This document shows positions 16,615-23,653 of a stretch of 36,432 bases of DNA, in pieces. A program made the translations under genes and the position numbers. Every line of letters begins with the position of its first letter. The first letter of the stretch is position 1. This DNA is from an uncultured Acetatifactor sp. (GTDB taxonomy: Bacteria > Bacillota > Clostridia > Lachnospirales > Lachnospiraceae): positions 1 through 36,432 of the forward strand of contig CAJUAP010000039.1 in assembly GCA_910584435.1 (NCBI GenBank). Reading direction: 5' to 3'. The notes beneath the pieces were generated by a model, which searched no databases, was not told the origin of the DNA, and worked only from the letters and a program-made list of their open reading frames with translations.

Positions 16615-17406
16615 ATGGATTATTTACAGACAAAGGGACGGATATTTGATATTCAGCGATACTCCATCCATGACGGAACGGGAATCCGAACAATTTGTTT
16701 CCTGAAGGGATGCGTACTGCGGTGTAAATGGTGCTGCAATCCTGAATCCCAGGAGTATGGGATTCAGGAGATGACGGTACAGGGGAAGACTAAAATTATC
16801 GGACGGGATGTGACGGTGGCGGAAGTCATGGAAACCGTGGAGAAAGACAGACCCTATTATGTACGTTCCGGCGGCGGTCTGACGCTTTCCGGAGGGGAGA
16901 GCCTCTGCCAGCCGGAATTTGCCAGGGATCTGCTCCATGCGGCAAGGGCGGTGGGAATCAATACGGCTATGGAAAGTATGGCTTGCGCCAAGTGGAATGT
17001 AATAGAAGGAATACTGCCGTATCTTGACCATTACCTGATGGATATTAAGCATATGGACAGTGAAAAGCATAAGGAATTTACGGGAAAGGGAAATGAGCTG
17101 ATGCTTGAAAACGCAGGGAAAATTGCCTCTTCGGGGCAGACGCGTCTCAGCATCCGAGTACCTGTGATTCCAACCTTTAATGATACCGCAGCAGAAATAA
17201 GGGCAATTGCGCAGTTTGCGGACAAGCTTCCCGGTGTGGAAGAAATTTACCTGCTTCCATACCATCGGCTGGGGCAGGATAAGTATGAGGGGTTGGGCAG
17301 AATCTATGAATTGCCGGATATCCTGCCGCCTTCCCCGGAGCATATGCAGATGCTGAAGAAGACGGTGGAAACAAGCACAGGTTTAAGATGCCAGATCGGG
17401 GGATGA
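16615..17406 (+). CDS. Glycyl radical enzyme activase (radical SAM)
   Basis: 263 residues. Generates the glycyl radical on the dehydratase. The radical-SAM cluster motif is CVLRCKWC (CX3CX2C), preceded by YSIHDGTGIRT. GGGLTLSGGES is the SAM-binding GGE motif, and LMDIKHMD and LLPYHRLGQDKYEGLG are further activase signatures. Most non-PFL activases carry a ferredoxin-like insert with two extra 4Fe-4S clusters after the first motif; here the sequence passes from CNPES to the GGE region with no Cys cluster, so the short PFL-activase architecture is used. ATG 16615 has GAGGGA at 7 nt. Its last codons run into the 48-bp repeat array. Confidence 0.94.
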   Translation: MDYLQTKGRIFDIQRYSIHDGTGIRTICFLKGCVLRCKWCCNPESQEYGIQEMTVQGKTKIIGRDVTVAEVMETVEKDRPYYVRSGGGLTLSGGESLCQPEFARDLLHAARAVGINTAMESMACAKWNVIEGILPYLDHYLMDIKHMDSEKHKEFTGKGNELMLENAGKIASSGQTRLSIRVPVIPTFNDTAAEIRAIAQFADKLPGVEEIYLLPYHRLGQDKYEGLGRIYELPDILPPSPEHMQMLKKTVETSTGLRCQIGG

Positions 17407-17574
17407 TGTATACTTAGGACAAACACGAGTATAAGATGCCGGAACGGCGGATGAGATGTACTTGGGATCACCATGAGTATAAGAAAGGTATCAGATTGGC
17501 GGATGAAACATACTTGGAACAAAGGCGAGTATAAGATGCCGGGTTGGCGGCTGATACATATTTGAGATTAGGAG
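17403..17574 (+). repeat. About 48-bp tandem repeat array, 3.5 units
   Basis: Units 17403-17450 (48 bp), 17451-17502 (52 bp), 17503-17550 (48 bp) and a partial unit from 17551. Shared blocks: ATG/CTGA..., TACTT(A/G)G, GAGTATAAGATGCCGG, and (T/A)GGCGG. The tail of a prior unit (AAGATGCCAGATCGG) is the 3' end of the activase gene, and the last unit supplies AGGAG and the ATG of the next gene. Confidence 0.85.
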
Positions 17575-17580
17575 ATGAGT

Positions 17581-18348
17581 ATGATATTCGGTAAAAAGGC
17601 TAACGCAGAAGCAAGAACCGCAGAATCTTCAGTCAGGATTTCTATTTTTGACACAGCATATCCCATTGATAAATCAAACTGGAGGCAGGTATATTCTGCC
17701 TGTCTGGGTAAGATGATGGCAATTCAGAATGCCTGTGCAGAACAGGTCGCTAAAGGTCGGAATTGGAATGTGGATTTCGGAAGAGGCACGCTGGCTTTTG
17801 GAAACGATGAATATCCGGTACAATTCCTTGGCAGTGAATCTTCTTACAGCAATACCTGGATGTGGGGCTGGAATAATATCAACGGGTTTGACGAGAAGCT
17901 TATCAGGCTGGCAAGGGAAGCGAAGAAGATGGGAGAGGCATGGAATCTGGAGCCGTTGACAACGGATACTTTTGACCTTGATGATACCTTTAACGGGCAC
18001 AATCTATCCATTGTGGCATGTGGAATTTCCGGAGAGAATTATTGCTATTACAGAGGACCTCATGACAATGGCGCGGTGCTTATGGCTTTTTCAGGAGTGC
18101 CGGATTCGGTTTTCGATCCGGTGTGTGCAGATGACTTTATTTCCACTGTTCTGGATTGTATACAGAAAGTATCCGTGGAACACAAGATTTTCACAGAGAG
18201 CTTTCTTATGTGGAATGGGACAAAATATGACTGGAAGGGAAATGATTTGATTGCCCATTTCCCACAGGATGTGGTGATTTCTTTTGAACAGGTGCAGAAT
18301 TTCTGGCGGATTGCTTCGATCAATACAGTGAAACAGGCAGAGGGATAA
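17581..18348 (+). CDS. DUF6882-like protein in the BMC locus
   Basis: 255 residues. The recognisable part is a Trp-rich motif, FLGSESSYSNTWMWGWNN, followed by a helical stretch and DLDDTFNGHNLSIVACGIS, as in DUF6882 proteins of unknown function. No signal peptide, membrane segment or encapsulation-type helix is visible. ATG 17581 has AGGAG at 6 nt; ATG 17575 abuts the site. The next gene, a EutS/PduU shell protein, starts 2 nt after its stop, so it belongs to the operon, though it is not a usual microcompartment component. Confidence 0.7.
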   Translation: MIFGKKANAEARTAESSVRISIFDTAYPIDKSNWRQVYSACLGKMMAIQNACAEQVAKGRNWNVDFGRGTLAFGNDEYPVQFLGSESSYSNTWMWGWNNINGFDEKLIRLAREAKKMGEAWNLEPLTTDTFDLDDTFNGHNLSIVACGISGENYCYYRGPHDNGAVLMAFSGVPDSVFDPVCADDFISTVLDCIQKVSVEHKIFTESFLMWNGTKYDWKGNDLIAHFPQDVVISFEQVQNFWRIASINTVKQAEG

Positions 18349-18350
18349 GA

Positions 18351-18719
18351 ATGGATTGGCTTGATGACAGGGAGAAACAGAGGATTGTGCAGGAGCTGGT
18401 GCCGGGTAAACAGATTACGCTGGCACATATCATTGCAAGTCCGGATCCGGTTTTATATGAAAAACTGGGTTTGAATCCTAATATAGATTATGCCAGGGCG
18501 GCTATCGGCATCATGACGGTATCACCGGCAGAGACGGCTATTATCATGGCGGATGTGGGAATGAAGTCCGCCGCCATTGACCTGGGTTTTGTGGACAGAT
18601 TCAGCGGTTCTCTGATTATTACCGGAACTGTGTCAGAGGTGGAAGCCTCCGAACAGGCGATTTTAAACTATGTGAAAAATCAACTGAAATATACGGTCTG
18701 CGGAATTACCCGTACTTAA
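18351..18719 (+). CDS. BMC shell protein, EutS/PduU type (permuted hexamer)
   Basis: 122 residues. Begins with the EutS/PduU signature (RIVQELVPGKQITLAHIIASP), followed by AAIGIMTVSPAETAIIMADVGMKSA, the permuted BMC fold, and LGFVDRFSGSLIITG. PduU-type hexamers have an N-terminal extension that forms a small beta-barrel over the pore. It is the only shell gene in the first transcription unit, separated from the main shell cluster by about 6 kb. It is probably co-translated with the DUF6882 gene (2-nt gap). Confidence 0.93.
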   Translation: MDWLDDREKQRIVQELVPGKQITLAHIIASPDPVLYEKLGLNPNIDYARAAIGIMTVSPAETAIIMADVGMKSAAIDLGFVDRFSGSLIITGTVSEVEASEQAILNYVKNQLKYTVCGITRT

Positions 18720-18827
18720 TACTACGAGTTTGTGCATTCTGTGATTTTTGAATTCTTTGACTGACAGCGGAAGGCTTTTTGATTCCGTCTTTTGATTCAT
18801 TGGCTGGCGGCAGAAAGGGTGATGCAT

Positions 18828-19187
18828 ATGAAAATTGGTGAGGTCGGATTGCTGACAAATGATGTAGTCAGGCTTGCTGACTTTTACAAGCAATTATTGG
18901 AAATAGAGAACGGCAGCAATGATGAAGTGCATCAGGTGCTGATCAAGGAAGAGACCATGCTGACTGTATATAATGACGGTTCGGATAAGAACAACCTGAA
19001 TCAGAACATTTGTCTGGCATTTACGGTAGACAATATGGAGGAAGAATATCAGAAGGTTCTGAACATGGGGGCAGAAATCATTCAGAAGCCTGAAGTCCAG
19101 CCATGGGGAGCAATCAATATGAGCTTTTATGATCCGGACAGGAATATTGTTTATCTGCGAAGTTTTCCGGGAGAAAAATTTTCCTGA
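18828..19187 (+). CDS. VOC-family (glyoxalase/dioxygenase-like) protein
   Basis: 119 residues from ATG 18828 (MKIGEVGLLTNDVVRLADFY). AAAGGG lies 10 nt upstream, and ATG 18822 is an alternative. Two beta-alpha-beta-beta-beta modules with LAFTVDNMEEEYQKVL and WGAINMSFYDPDRNIVYL are typical of VOC metalloproteins. A role in handling reactive aldehydes such as methylglyoxal or lactaldehyde by-products would fit, but that is inference. The 207-bp gap that follows holds a weak open frame ending at 19368 (RLKNGQEAAQVLKLVRKMM) without a clear start. Confidence 0.8.
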   Translation: MKIGEVGLLTNDVVRLADFYKQLLEIENGSNDEVHQVLIKEETMLTVYNDGSDKNNLNQNICLAFTVDNMEEEYQKVLNMGAEIIQKPEVQPWGAINMSFYDPDRNIVYLRSFPGEKFS

Positions 19188-19394
19188 GAAAAAACTTTCC
19201 CAGGAAGAAAATCAGAGTAAGAGACTGAAGAATGGACAGGAAGCAGCGCAGGTGCTGAAACTGGTGCGGAAAATGATGCGGGCATTTGAAGATGATGCAG
19301 AATGTCCCAGTCATACAAATCAAATTGATTCCGGGATGAATGTGAGCAGGAATGCAGCAGGAATATAAGAAAGCGCGGCAGTCCGGGAAAAAAG

Positions 19395-19835
19395 ATGAGA
19401 AAACTGATATTAATGGGCCGCAGTGAAAGCGGCAAGACTACCTTAAAACAGGCACTTTCAGGAGAAAAAATAAATTATTACAAAACACAGTATATTCACT
19501 ATCAGGATGTACTGATTGATACACCCGGAGAATATGCCCAGACGCACCATTTGGGGTATGCGCTGGCTCTGTATTCCTATGAGGCGGATGTGGTTGGACT
19601 GCTGGTGGCAGCAACGGAGAGCTATACGCTGTTTCCTCCTAATATTACCTGTATGGTGAACCGGGATGTGATTGGAATCGTCACGAAGATAAATGAGCCC
19701 AGGGCAGACAGGGCCATGGCAGAATTGTGGCTCCGCAATGCAGGCTGTAAAGATATCTTCTTTGTGGATTCGGTAACGGGAGAAGGTGTGGATGCCATTT
19801 TGGAATATCTGCACCGGCCGGAAGCAGAAAACTGA
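19395..19835 (+). CDS. pduV: PduV/EutP-type small GTPase
   Basis: 146 residues. P-loop GRSESGKTT (residues 8-16), DTPGEY as the G3 region and TKIN in place of NKxD. The N-terminus MRKLILMGRSESGKTTLKQ is diagnostic of PduV/EutP. PduV associates with the outside of Pdu compartments and is linked to their movement along filaments in heterologous work; EutP has been reported to act as an acetate kinase. It closes the first BMC transcription unit. Confidence 0.94.
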   Translation: MRKLILMGRSESGKTTLKQALSGEKINYYKTQYIHYQDVLIDTPGEYAQTHHLGYALALYSYEADVVGLLVAATESYTLFPPNITCMVNRDVIGIVTKINEPRADRAMAELWLRNAGCKDIFFVDSVTGEGVDAILEYLHRPEAEN

Positions 19836-19920
19836 AGAAAAAAGCCATAGAAATAAGAACGATAAAAATACTCCCTTTTCGGAACTGTGTACCCAATGGG
19901 AAATGACTTATAAATATACA

Positions 19921-19949
19921 TTGTAAATGGCATATAAAAACTTTATAAT
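19921..19949 (+). promoter_or_regulatory. Putative promoter upstream of a small membrane protein
   Basis: TTGTAA (19921-19926), 17-bp spacer, perfect TATAAT (19944-19949), in an AT-rich stretch 37 bp before the ATG at 19986. Confidence 0.5.
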
Positions 19950-19985
19950 CAAATATAAAAATCGGTGTATGCAGGGGTGCGTGAT

Positions 19986-20165
19986 ATGAAATATATCAAA
20001 ATATTGCTGCTATTTGCTATCGCATTATTTTTTGCGTGGATGGGATATATAATTTCGTCTGTTTTTGGTCTGCTAAGATGGTCTGTTTTCATAATAGTCT
20101 GTCTGTTCTTGGGTGAAATTTATTATCGTATTTATAAATGGATACGTTCACGCTGCGGAAAATGA
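19986..20165 (+). CDS. Small two-span membrane protein
   Basis: 59 residues from ATG 19986 (MKYIKILLLFAIALFFAWMG). Two hydrophobic helices (residues 4-24 and 27-46) are followed by a basic tail (YKWIRSRCGK). The frame is open back to 19965. The ribosome binding site (GGGGTG) is mediocre, but a good promoter lies just upstream. I recognise no family. The gene is markedly AT-richer than its neighbours. Confidence 0.55.
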   Translation: MKYIKILLLFAIALFFAWMGYIISSVFGLLRWSVFIIVCLFLGEIYYRIYKWIRSRCGK

Positions 20166-20473
20166 CTTCCGGTTTATAGAAATGTTAAGTTGTTGCAGAT
20201 CAAGTGATTTGTGTAGAAATATGTCTAATATTTTAGAATTTATGTATAGGGAACATTCTTCTGACAAGGGAATAAAAATAAAAGTTATAGAAATAAAATC
20301 CATAAAAATAAAAACGATATAAAAATTTGTAAATAAAAACCACAGAAAAAAACCACAGAAAAAAATACAGAAAAAAACCACAGAAAAAAATCACAGAAAT
20401 AAAAACCACAAAAAATCACAGGAATAAAAACCACAGAAATAAAACAAAAACGACATAAATCAACATGATTTTA
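20166..20473. repeat. AT-rich spacer with A-rich CCACAG repeats
   Basis: No gene seen in this 308-bp stretch. From about 20265 the + strand is extremely A-rich (AAATAAAAA runs). Between 20330 and 20440 the motif (C/T)CACAG or TACAG recurs eight times at 10-15-bp intervals separated by A5-A7 tracts. This is immediately upstream of the second BMC promoter and could be an intrinsically curved UP-like element. Confidence 0.75.
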
Positions 20474-20502
20474 TTGACTTGTCTTATGAATAGGACTATA
20501 AT
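20474..20502 (+). promoter_or_regulatory. Strong sigma-A promoter of the aldolase-shell operon
   Basis: TTGACT (20474-20479), 17-bp spacer, perfect TATAAT (20497-20502). The predicted leader is about 165 nt. TAACTGTTCAG (20540-20550) in the leader resembles TAACAGTTCAG upstream of the deoR-type gene. Confidence 0.8.
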
Positions 20503-20600
20503 AACAGATAGGGAAGAAAAGCCTTCCGGGAAATTGTGATAACTGTTCAGCAGATGTCATGGATGGGAAGATGGGACATGCTGCTGGGTAGAAATATAAT

Positions 20601-20640
20601 GCTGCCGACAATGTGAGTTGCGTCACAGATAAACGGCAGC
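20601..20640 (+). promoter_or_regulatory. Nested dyad/hairpin in the leader, with a TGTGA-N6-TCACA core
   Basis: Outer arms GCTGCCG (20601-20607) and CGGCAGC (20634-20640) are exact inverse repeats. Inside them, TGTGA (20612-20616) and TCACA (20623-20627) form a second dyad with 6-nt spacing, the textbook CRP-type operator layout. It lies about 100 nt downstream of the promoter and about 20 nt before the ribosome binding site AGGAGG. It could act as an RNA hairpin or as a roadblock operator. Confidence 0.6.
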
Positions 20641-20673
20641 ACAACAAAGTATAACAAATCAGGAGGAATTGAA

Positions 20674-21480
20674 ATGCAAAACGAGTATGAAATCAAAAAA
20701 GAGATTTGTGACATCGGGAAGAGAATCTACAACAGGAACATGGTTGCTGCAAATGACGGCAATATTTCCGTGAAGATCAGCGATAATGAATTTCTCTGTA
20801 CCCCTACCGGTGTGTCTAAGGGATTTATGACACCGGAGTATATCTGCAAGGTGGATGCACAGGGAAATGTAATCCAGGCAAACGGCAATTTTAAGCCTTC
20901 CAGTGAAATCAAGATGCATATGAGAGTGTATCAGGAGAGACCGGATGTAAAGAGTGTTGTTCATGCACATCCCGTATATGCTACCAGCTTTGCGATTGCA
21001 GGGATTCCTTTGACACAGCCCATTATGCCGGAAGCAGTCATTGCCCTTGGCTGTGTGCCCATTGCAAAATACGGCAGACCTTCCACGATGGAGATTCCTG
21101 ATGCCGTATCTGAGTATGTGCAGTATTTTGACGCTGTATTGCTGGAGAACCACGGTGCTCTGACCTATTCCGATTCTTTGTTGAGCGCATACCTGAAGAT
21201 GGAATCCGTGGAATTTTATGCACAGCTGTTGTACCAGTCAAGGCTTTTGGGCGGTCCTAAGGAATTCACACCTCAGCAGGTAGAAGACCTGTATGAAATC
21301 AGGAGGCAGTTCGGCATGAAGGGACGTCATCCCGCAAATCTCTGCCCGAATGCAAGGGAAGGTAAGCCAAGCTGCCACACCTGCGGCGGCGGATGTTCCA
21401 GCAAGAAAGAAAACGTTGAGGCGTCTCCCGAACTGGTGGCAGAGATTACCAAGAAGATTCTTGAGCAGTTAGGAAAATGA
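20674..21480 (+). CDS. fucA: Fuculose/rhamnulose-1-phosphate aldolase (class II) with encapsulation tail
   Basis: 268 residues. Cleaves the ketose 1-phosphate to DHAP and lactaldehyde. Zinc and catalytic residues: Glu78 (SSEIKMH), His97 and His99 (HAHP), His160 (ENHGAL). The catalytic domain ends near residue 210. The extension holds a Cys-rich linker (CPNAREGKPSCHTCGGGC) and an amphipathic helix PELVAEITKKILEQLGK, as expected of an encapsulation peptide, so lactaldehyde would be made at or inside the shell. AGGAGG lies 7 nt upstream. The stop overlaps the next gene (ATGA). Confidence 0.93.
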   Translation: MQNEYEIKKEICDIGKRIYNRNMVAANDGNISVKISDNEFLCTPTGVSKGFMTPEYICKVDAQGNVIQANGNFKPSSEIKMHMRVYQERPDVKSVVHAHPVYATSFAIAGIPLTQPIMPEAVIALGCVPIAKYGRPSTMEIPDAVSEYVQYFDAVLLENHGALTYSDSLLSAYLKMESVEFYAQLLYQSRLLGGPKEFTPQQVEDLYEIRRQFGMKGRHPANLCPNAREGKPSCHTCGGGCSSKKENVEASPELVAEITKKILEQLGK

Positions 21481-22019
21481 TGGATAAATTAGAGCTGGAA
21501 AATATTGTACGCGAAGTTTTGAGTAAAGCAACGAATGACGCAGGGCCGGGGGCTTTGACTGCCGCAAACGGCGGTCAGGTAAAGGCATCCATGCCCCTTG
21601 CCCTGGCACTGAAGCTGACGGAACGGATTGAGGCAAAGGCAGCAGAGTGGAATATGAGAGTTGTCACTGCTGTGTCCGATGCATCCGGCAGACCGGTGGC
21701 GGTTCATTGTATGGACGGTGCGTACATGGGAAGTTTTGATGTGGCATTGAATAAGACTTATACATCCATTGCATTTCAAATGTCCACCGCGGAGCTGGGG
21801 AAATTGAGCCAGCCGGGAATGAGCCTGTACGGCATACAATTTACAAACGGGGGCAGGATTGTCATTTTCGGCGGAGGCGAAGTGCTGGCATATAAGGGTG
21901 TCATCATAGGTGCGCTGGGTGTCAGCGGAGGAAGTGCACAGCAGGACACGGATCTGGCGGCGTATGGGAAAAAGGTGTTTGAGTCAGAATTAGAACAGGA
22001 GGTAATCAAGTGCTTGTAA
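21477..22019 (+). CDS. HbpS/GlcG (PduO C-terminal-like) protein
   Basis: 180 residues. The core is a PF03928 domain (ALALKLTERIEAKAAEWNM, VAVHCMDGAYMGSFDVALNK, GGGEVLAYKGVIIGALGVSGG), the same fold as the C-terminal domain of PduO. An N-terminal helix, LELENIVREVLSKAT, looks like an encapsulation peptide. The function in B12-independent loci is unknown; heme or cofactor binding has been proposed for relatives. The ATG overlaps the aldolase stop, and its end overlaps the pduP start by 10 nt, so the three genes are translationally coupled. Confidence 0.88.
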   Translation: MMDKLELENIVREVLSKATNDAGPGALTAANGGQVKASMPLALALKLTERIEAKAAEWNMRVVTAVSDASGRPVAVHCMDGAYMGSFDVALNKTYTSIAFQMSTAELGKLSQPGMSLYGIQFTNGGRIVIFGGGEVLAYKGVIIGALGVSGGSAQQDTDLAAYGKKVFESELEQEVIKCL

Positions 22020-23398
22020 GTGAGAGCCTGGTACAGGATATTGTACAGGAAGTGGTTGCAAAATTGCAGATTGCGGAGCCTTCCGGGAAAATGCATGGCG
22101 TATTTACCGATATGAATGATGCGATTGCGGCAGCAAAGGCATCACAGGCGATAATTCGCAGGATGTCTCTTGATCAGAGGGAACAGATTATCAGTAATAT
22201 CCGCAGGAAAACGCATGAAAATGCGGAAGTAATCGCCAGAATGGGCGTAAATGAGACAGGAATGGGTAATGTCGGGCATAAGATTTTAAAGCATCATCTG
22301 GTGGCTGACAAAACACCGGGAACGGAAGATTTAAAGACAACGGCATGGTCTGGGGACAGGGGGCTGACGCTGATTGAAATGGGGCCTTTTGGTGTGATTG
22401 GTGCGATTACACCTTGTACCAATCCCAGCGAGACGGTGATCTGTAATTCTATCGGTATGATTGCGGCAGGGAATACGGTGGTATTTAATCCCCATCCTCA
22501 GGCAATTAAGACTTCCATTTTTGCCTTGAATATGATTAATGAAGCGTCTCTGGAAGCAGGCGGTCCGGACAATGTGGCCTGTACCGTAGAAAAGCCCACC
22601 TTAGAGACCAGCAATATAATGATGAAACATAAGGATATTCCGCTGATTGCAGCTACCGGCGGCCCCGGTGTTGTTACGGCAGTGCTTTCTTCAGGTAAGA
22701 GAGGCATTGGCGCAGGAGCAGGCAATCCGCCCGCAGTGGTGGACGAGACGGCCGATATCAGGAAAGCGGCAGAGGATATTGTAAACGGCTGTACCTTTGA
22801 CAATAATCTGCCCTGTATTGCGGAGAAAGAAATCGTGGCAGTGGATTCCATAGCGGACGAGCTGATGCATTATATGATTTCCGAGCAGGGCTGTTATCTG
22901 GCTTCCAAGGAAGAACAGGAGAGGCTGATAGCGACAGTTTTGACACCGAAGGGATTGAACCGTAAATGTGTGGGCCGTGATGCCAGGACGCTGCTGGGCA
23001 TGATTGGTGTAACGGTACCTGATAATATCCGCTGTATTGTATTTGAAGGCGAGAAAGAGCATCCCCTGATTGCAGAGGAATTGATGATGCCTATTCTCGG
23101 TCTGGTTCGTGCAAAGGATATTGACGATGCCATTGAGAAGGCTGTGTGGCTGGAGCATGGCAACCGCCATTCCGCACATATTCATTCTAAGAACATAGAC
23201 AATATTACAAAATATGCAAGAGAAATCGACACTGCAATTCTGGTAAAGAATGCGCCGTCCTATGCGGCATTGGGCTTTGGAGGCGAAGGGTATTGTACCT
23301 TTACCATTGCCAGCCGTACCGGAGAGGGACTGACCAGTGCAAAATCATTTACCAAGAGCAGAAGATGTGTTATGGCGGACAGCCTTTGCATACGCTGA
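22010..23398 (+). CDS. pduP: CoA-acylating propionaldehyde dehydrogenase
   Basis: 462 residues starting at GTG 22010 (ACAGGAGG at 7 nt). Oxidises propionaldehyde to propionyl-CoA with NAD+. The N-terminal amphipathic helix ESLVQDIVQEVVAKLQ is the classic PduP encapsulation peptide, followed by a linker and the aldehyde dehydrogenase fold. Catalytic Cys269 lies in NNLPCIAEKE; GPFGVIGAITPCTNP and GFGGEGYCTFTIA are further family motifs. It should share an internal NAD/CoA pool with the alcohol dehydrogenase and PduL in this operon. A 255-bp hairpin-rich gap follows. Confidence 0.95.
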   Translation: MLVSESLVQDIVQEVVAKLQIAEPSGKMHGVFTDMNDAIAAAKASQAIIRRMSLDQREQIISNIRRKTHENAEVIARMGVNETGMGNVGHKILKHHLVADKTPGTEDLKTTAWSGDRGLTLIEMGPFGVIGAITPCTNPSETVICNSIGMIAAGNTVVFNPHPQAIKTSIFALNMINEASLEAGGPDNVACTVEKPTLETSNIMMKHKDIPLIAATGGPGVVTAVLSSGKRGIGAGAGNPPAVVDETADIRKAAEDIVNGCTFDNNLPCIAEKEIVAVDSIADELMHYMISEQGCYLASKEEQERLIATVLTPKGLNRKCVGRDARTLLGMIGVTVPDNIRCIVFEGEKEHPLIAEELMMPILGLVRAKDIDDAIEKAVWLEHGNRHSAHIHSKNIDNITKYAREIDTAILVKNAPSYAALGFGGEGYCTFTIASRTGEGLTSAKSFTKSRRCVMADSLCIR

Positions 23399-23401
23399 AT
23401 A

Positions 23402-23566
23402 GTGTGCAAAGATTTTCTAAGCCCGCAAAGTACGCGGACTAAGAAAATCTAAATTGCACACAGAAGAATGCCCAAAGAGCGGGCATTCTTCCAAGCGCGT
23501 CCTTTGCGCTTTGTTTGCACCGAGTTCATTGATTGTGCCGCCTAAAGAGGTGGGCTTCGCCCTCTC
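23402..23566 (+). other. Cluster of four consecutive hairpins between pduP and the alcohol dehydrogenase gene
   Basis: Hairpin 1 spans 23402-23461 (arms GTGTGCAA + AGATTTTCT against their complements, with a 3-nt bulge). Hairpin 2 is a perfect 11-bp stem (23463-23473 / 23481-23491) with a 7-nt loop. Hairpin 3 is a perfect 6-bp stem (23493-23498 / 23506-23511), also with a 7-nt loop. Hairpin 4 is around 23546-23566 (AGAGG...GCCCTCT). No U-tract, so these are not simple terminators. Confidence 0.75.
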
Positions 23567-23653
23567 TTGCCGGCATGACGGGAAATGTGAACGGTATGAA
23601 GATTTTCGGCGGTAAGAGTGAAATAGTGAAATAAAGAGAGAGGAGAGCAGGAA

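Noticed and set aside
19129..19368. 79-codon frame overlapping the VOC gene
   Set aside because: It has no ribosome binding site at its start, and the first third overlaps the VOC coding region out of frame; only the middle looks protein-like.
20330..20460. Replication-origin-like AT-rich iterons
   Set aside because: There is no replication gene, no DnaA boxes were recognised, and the motifs are irregularly spaced beside a promoter.
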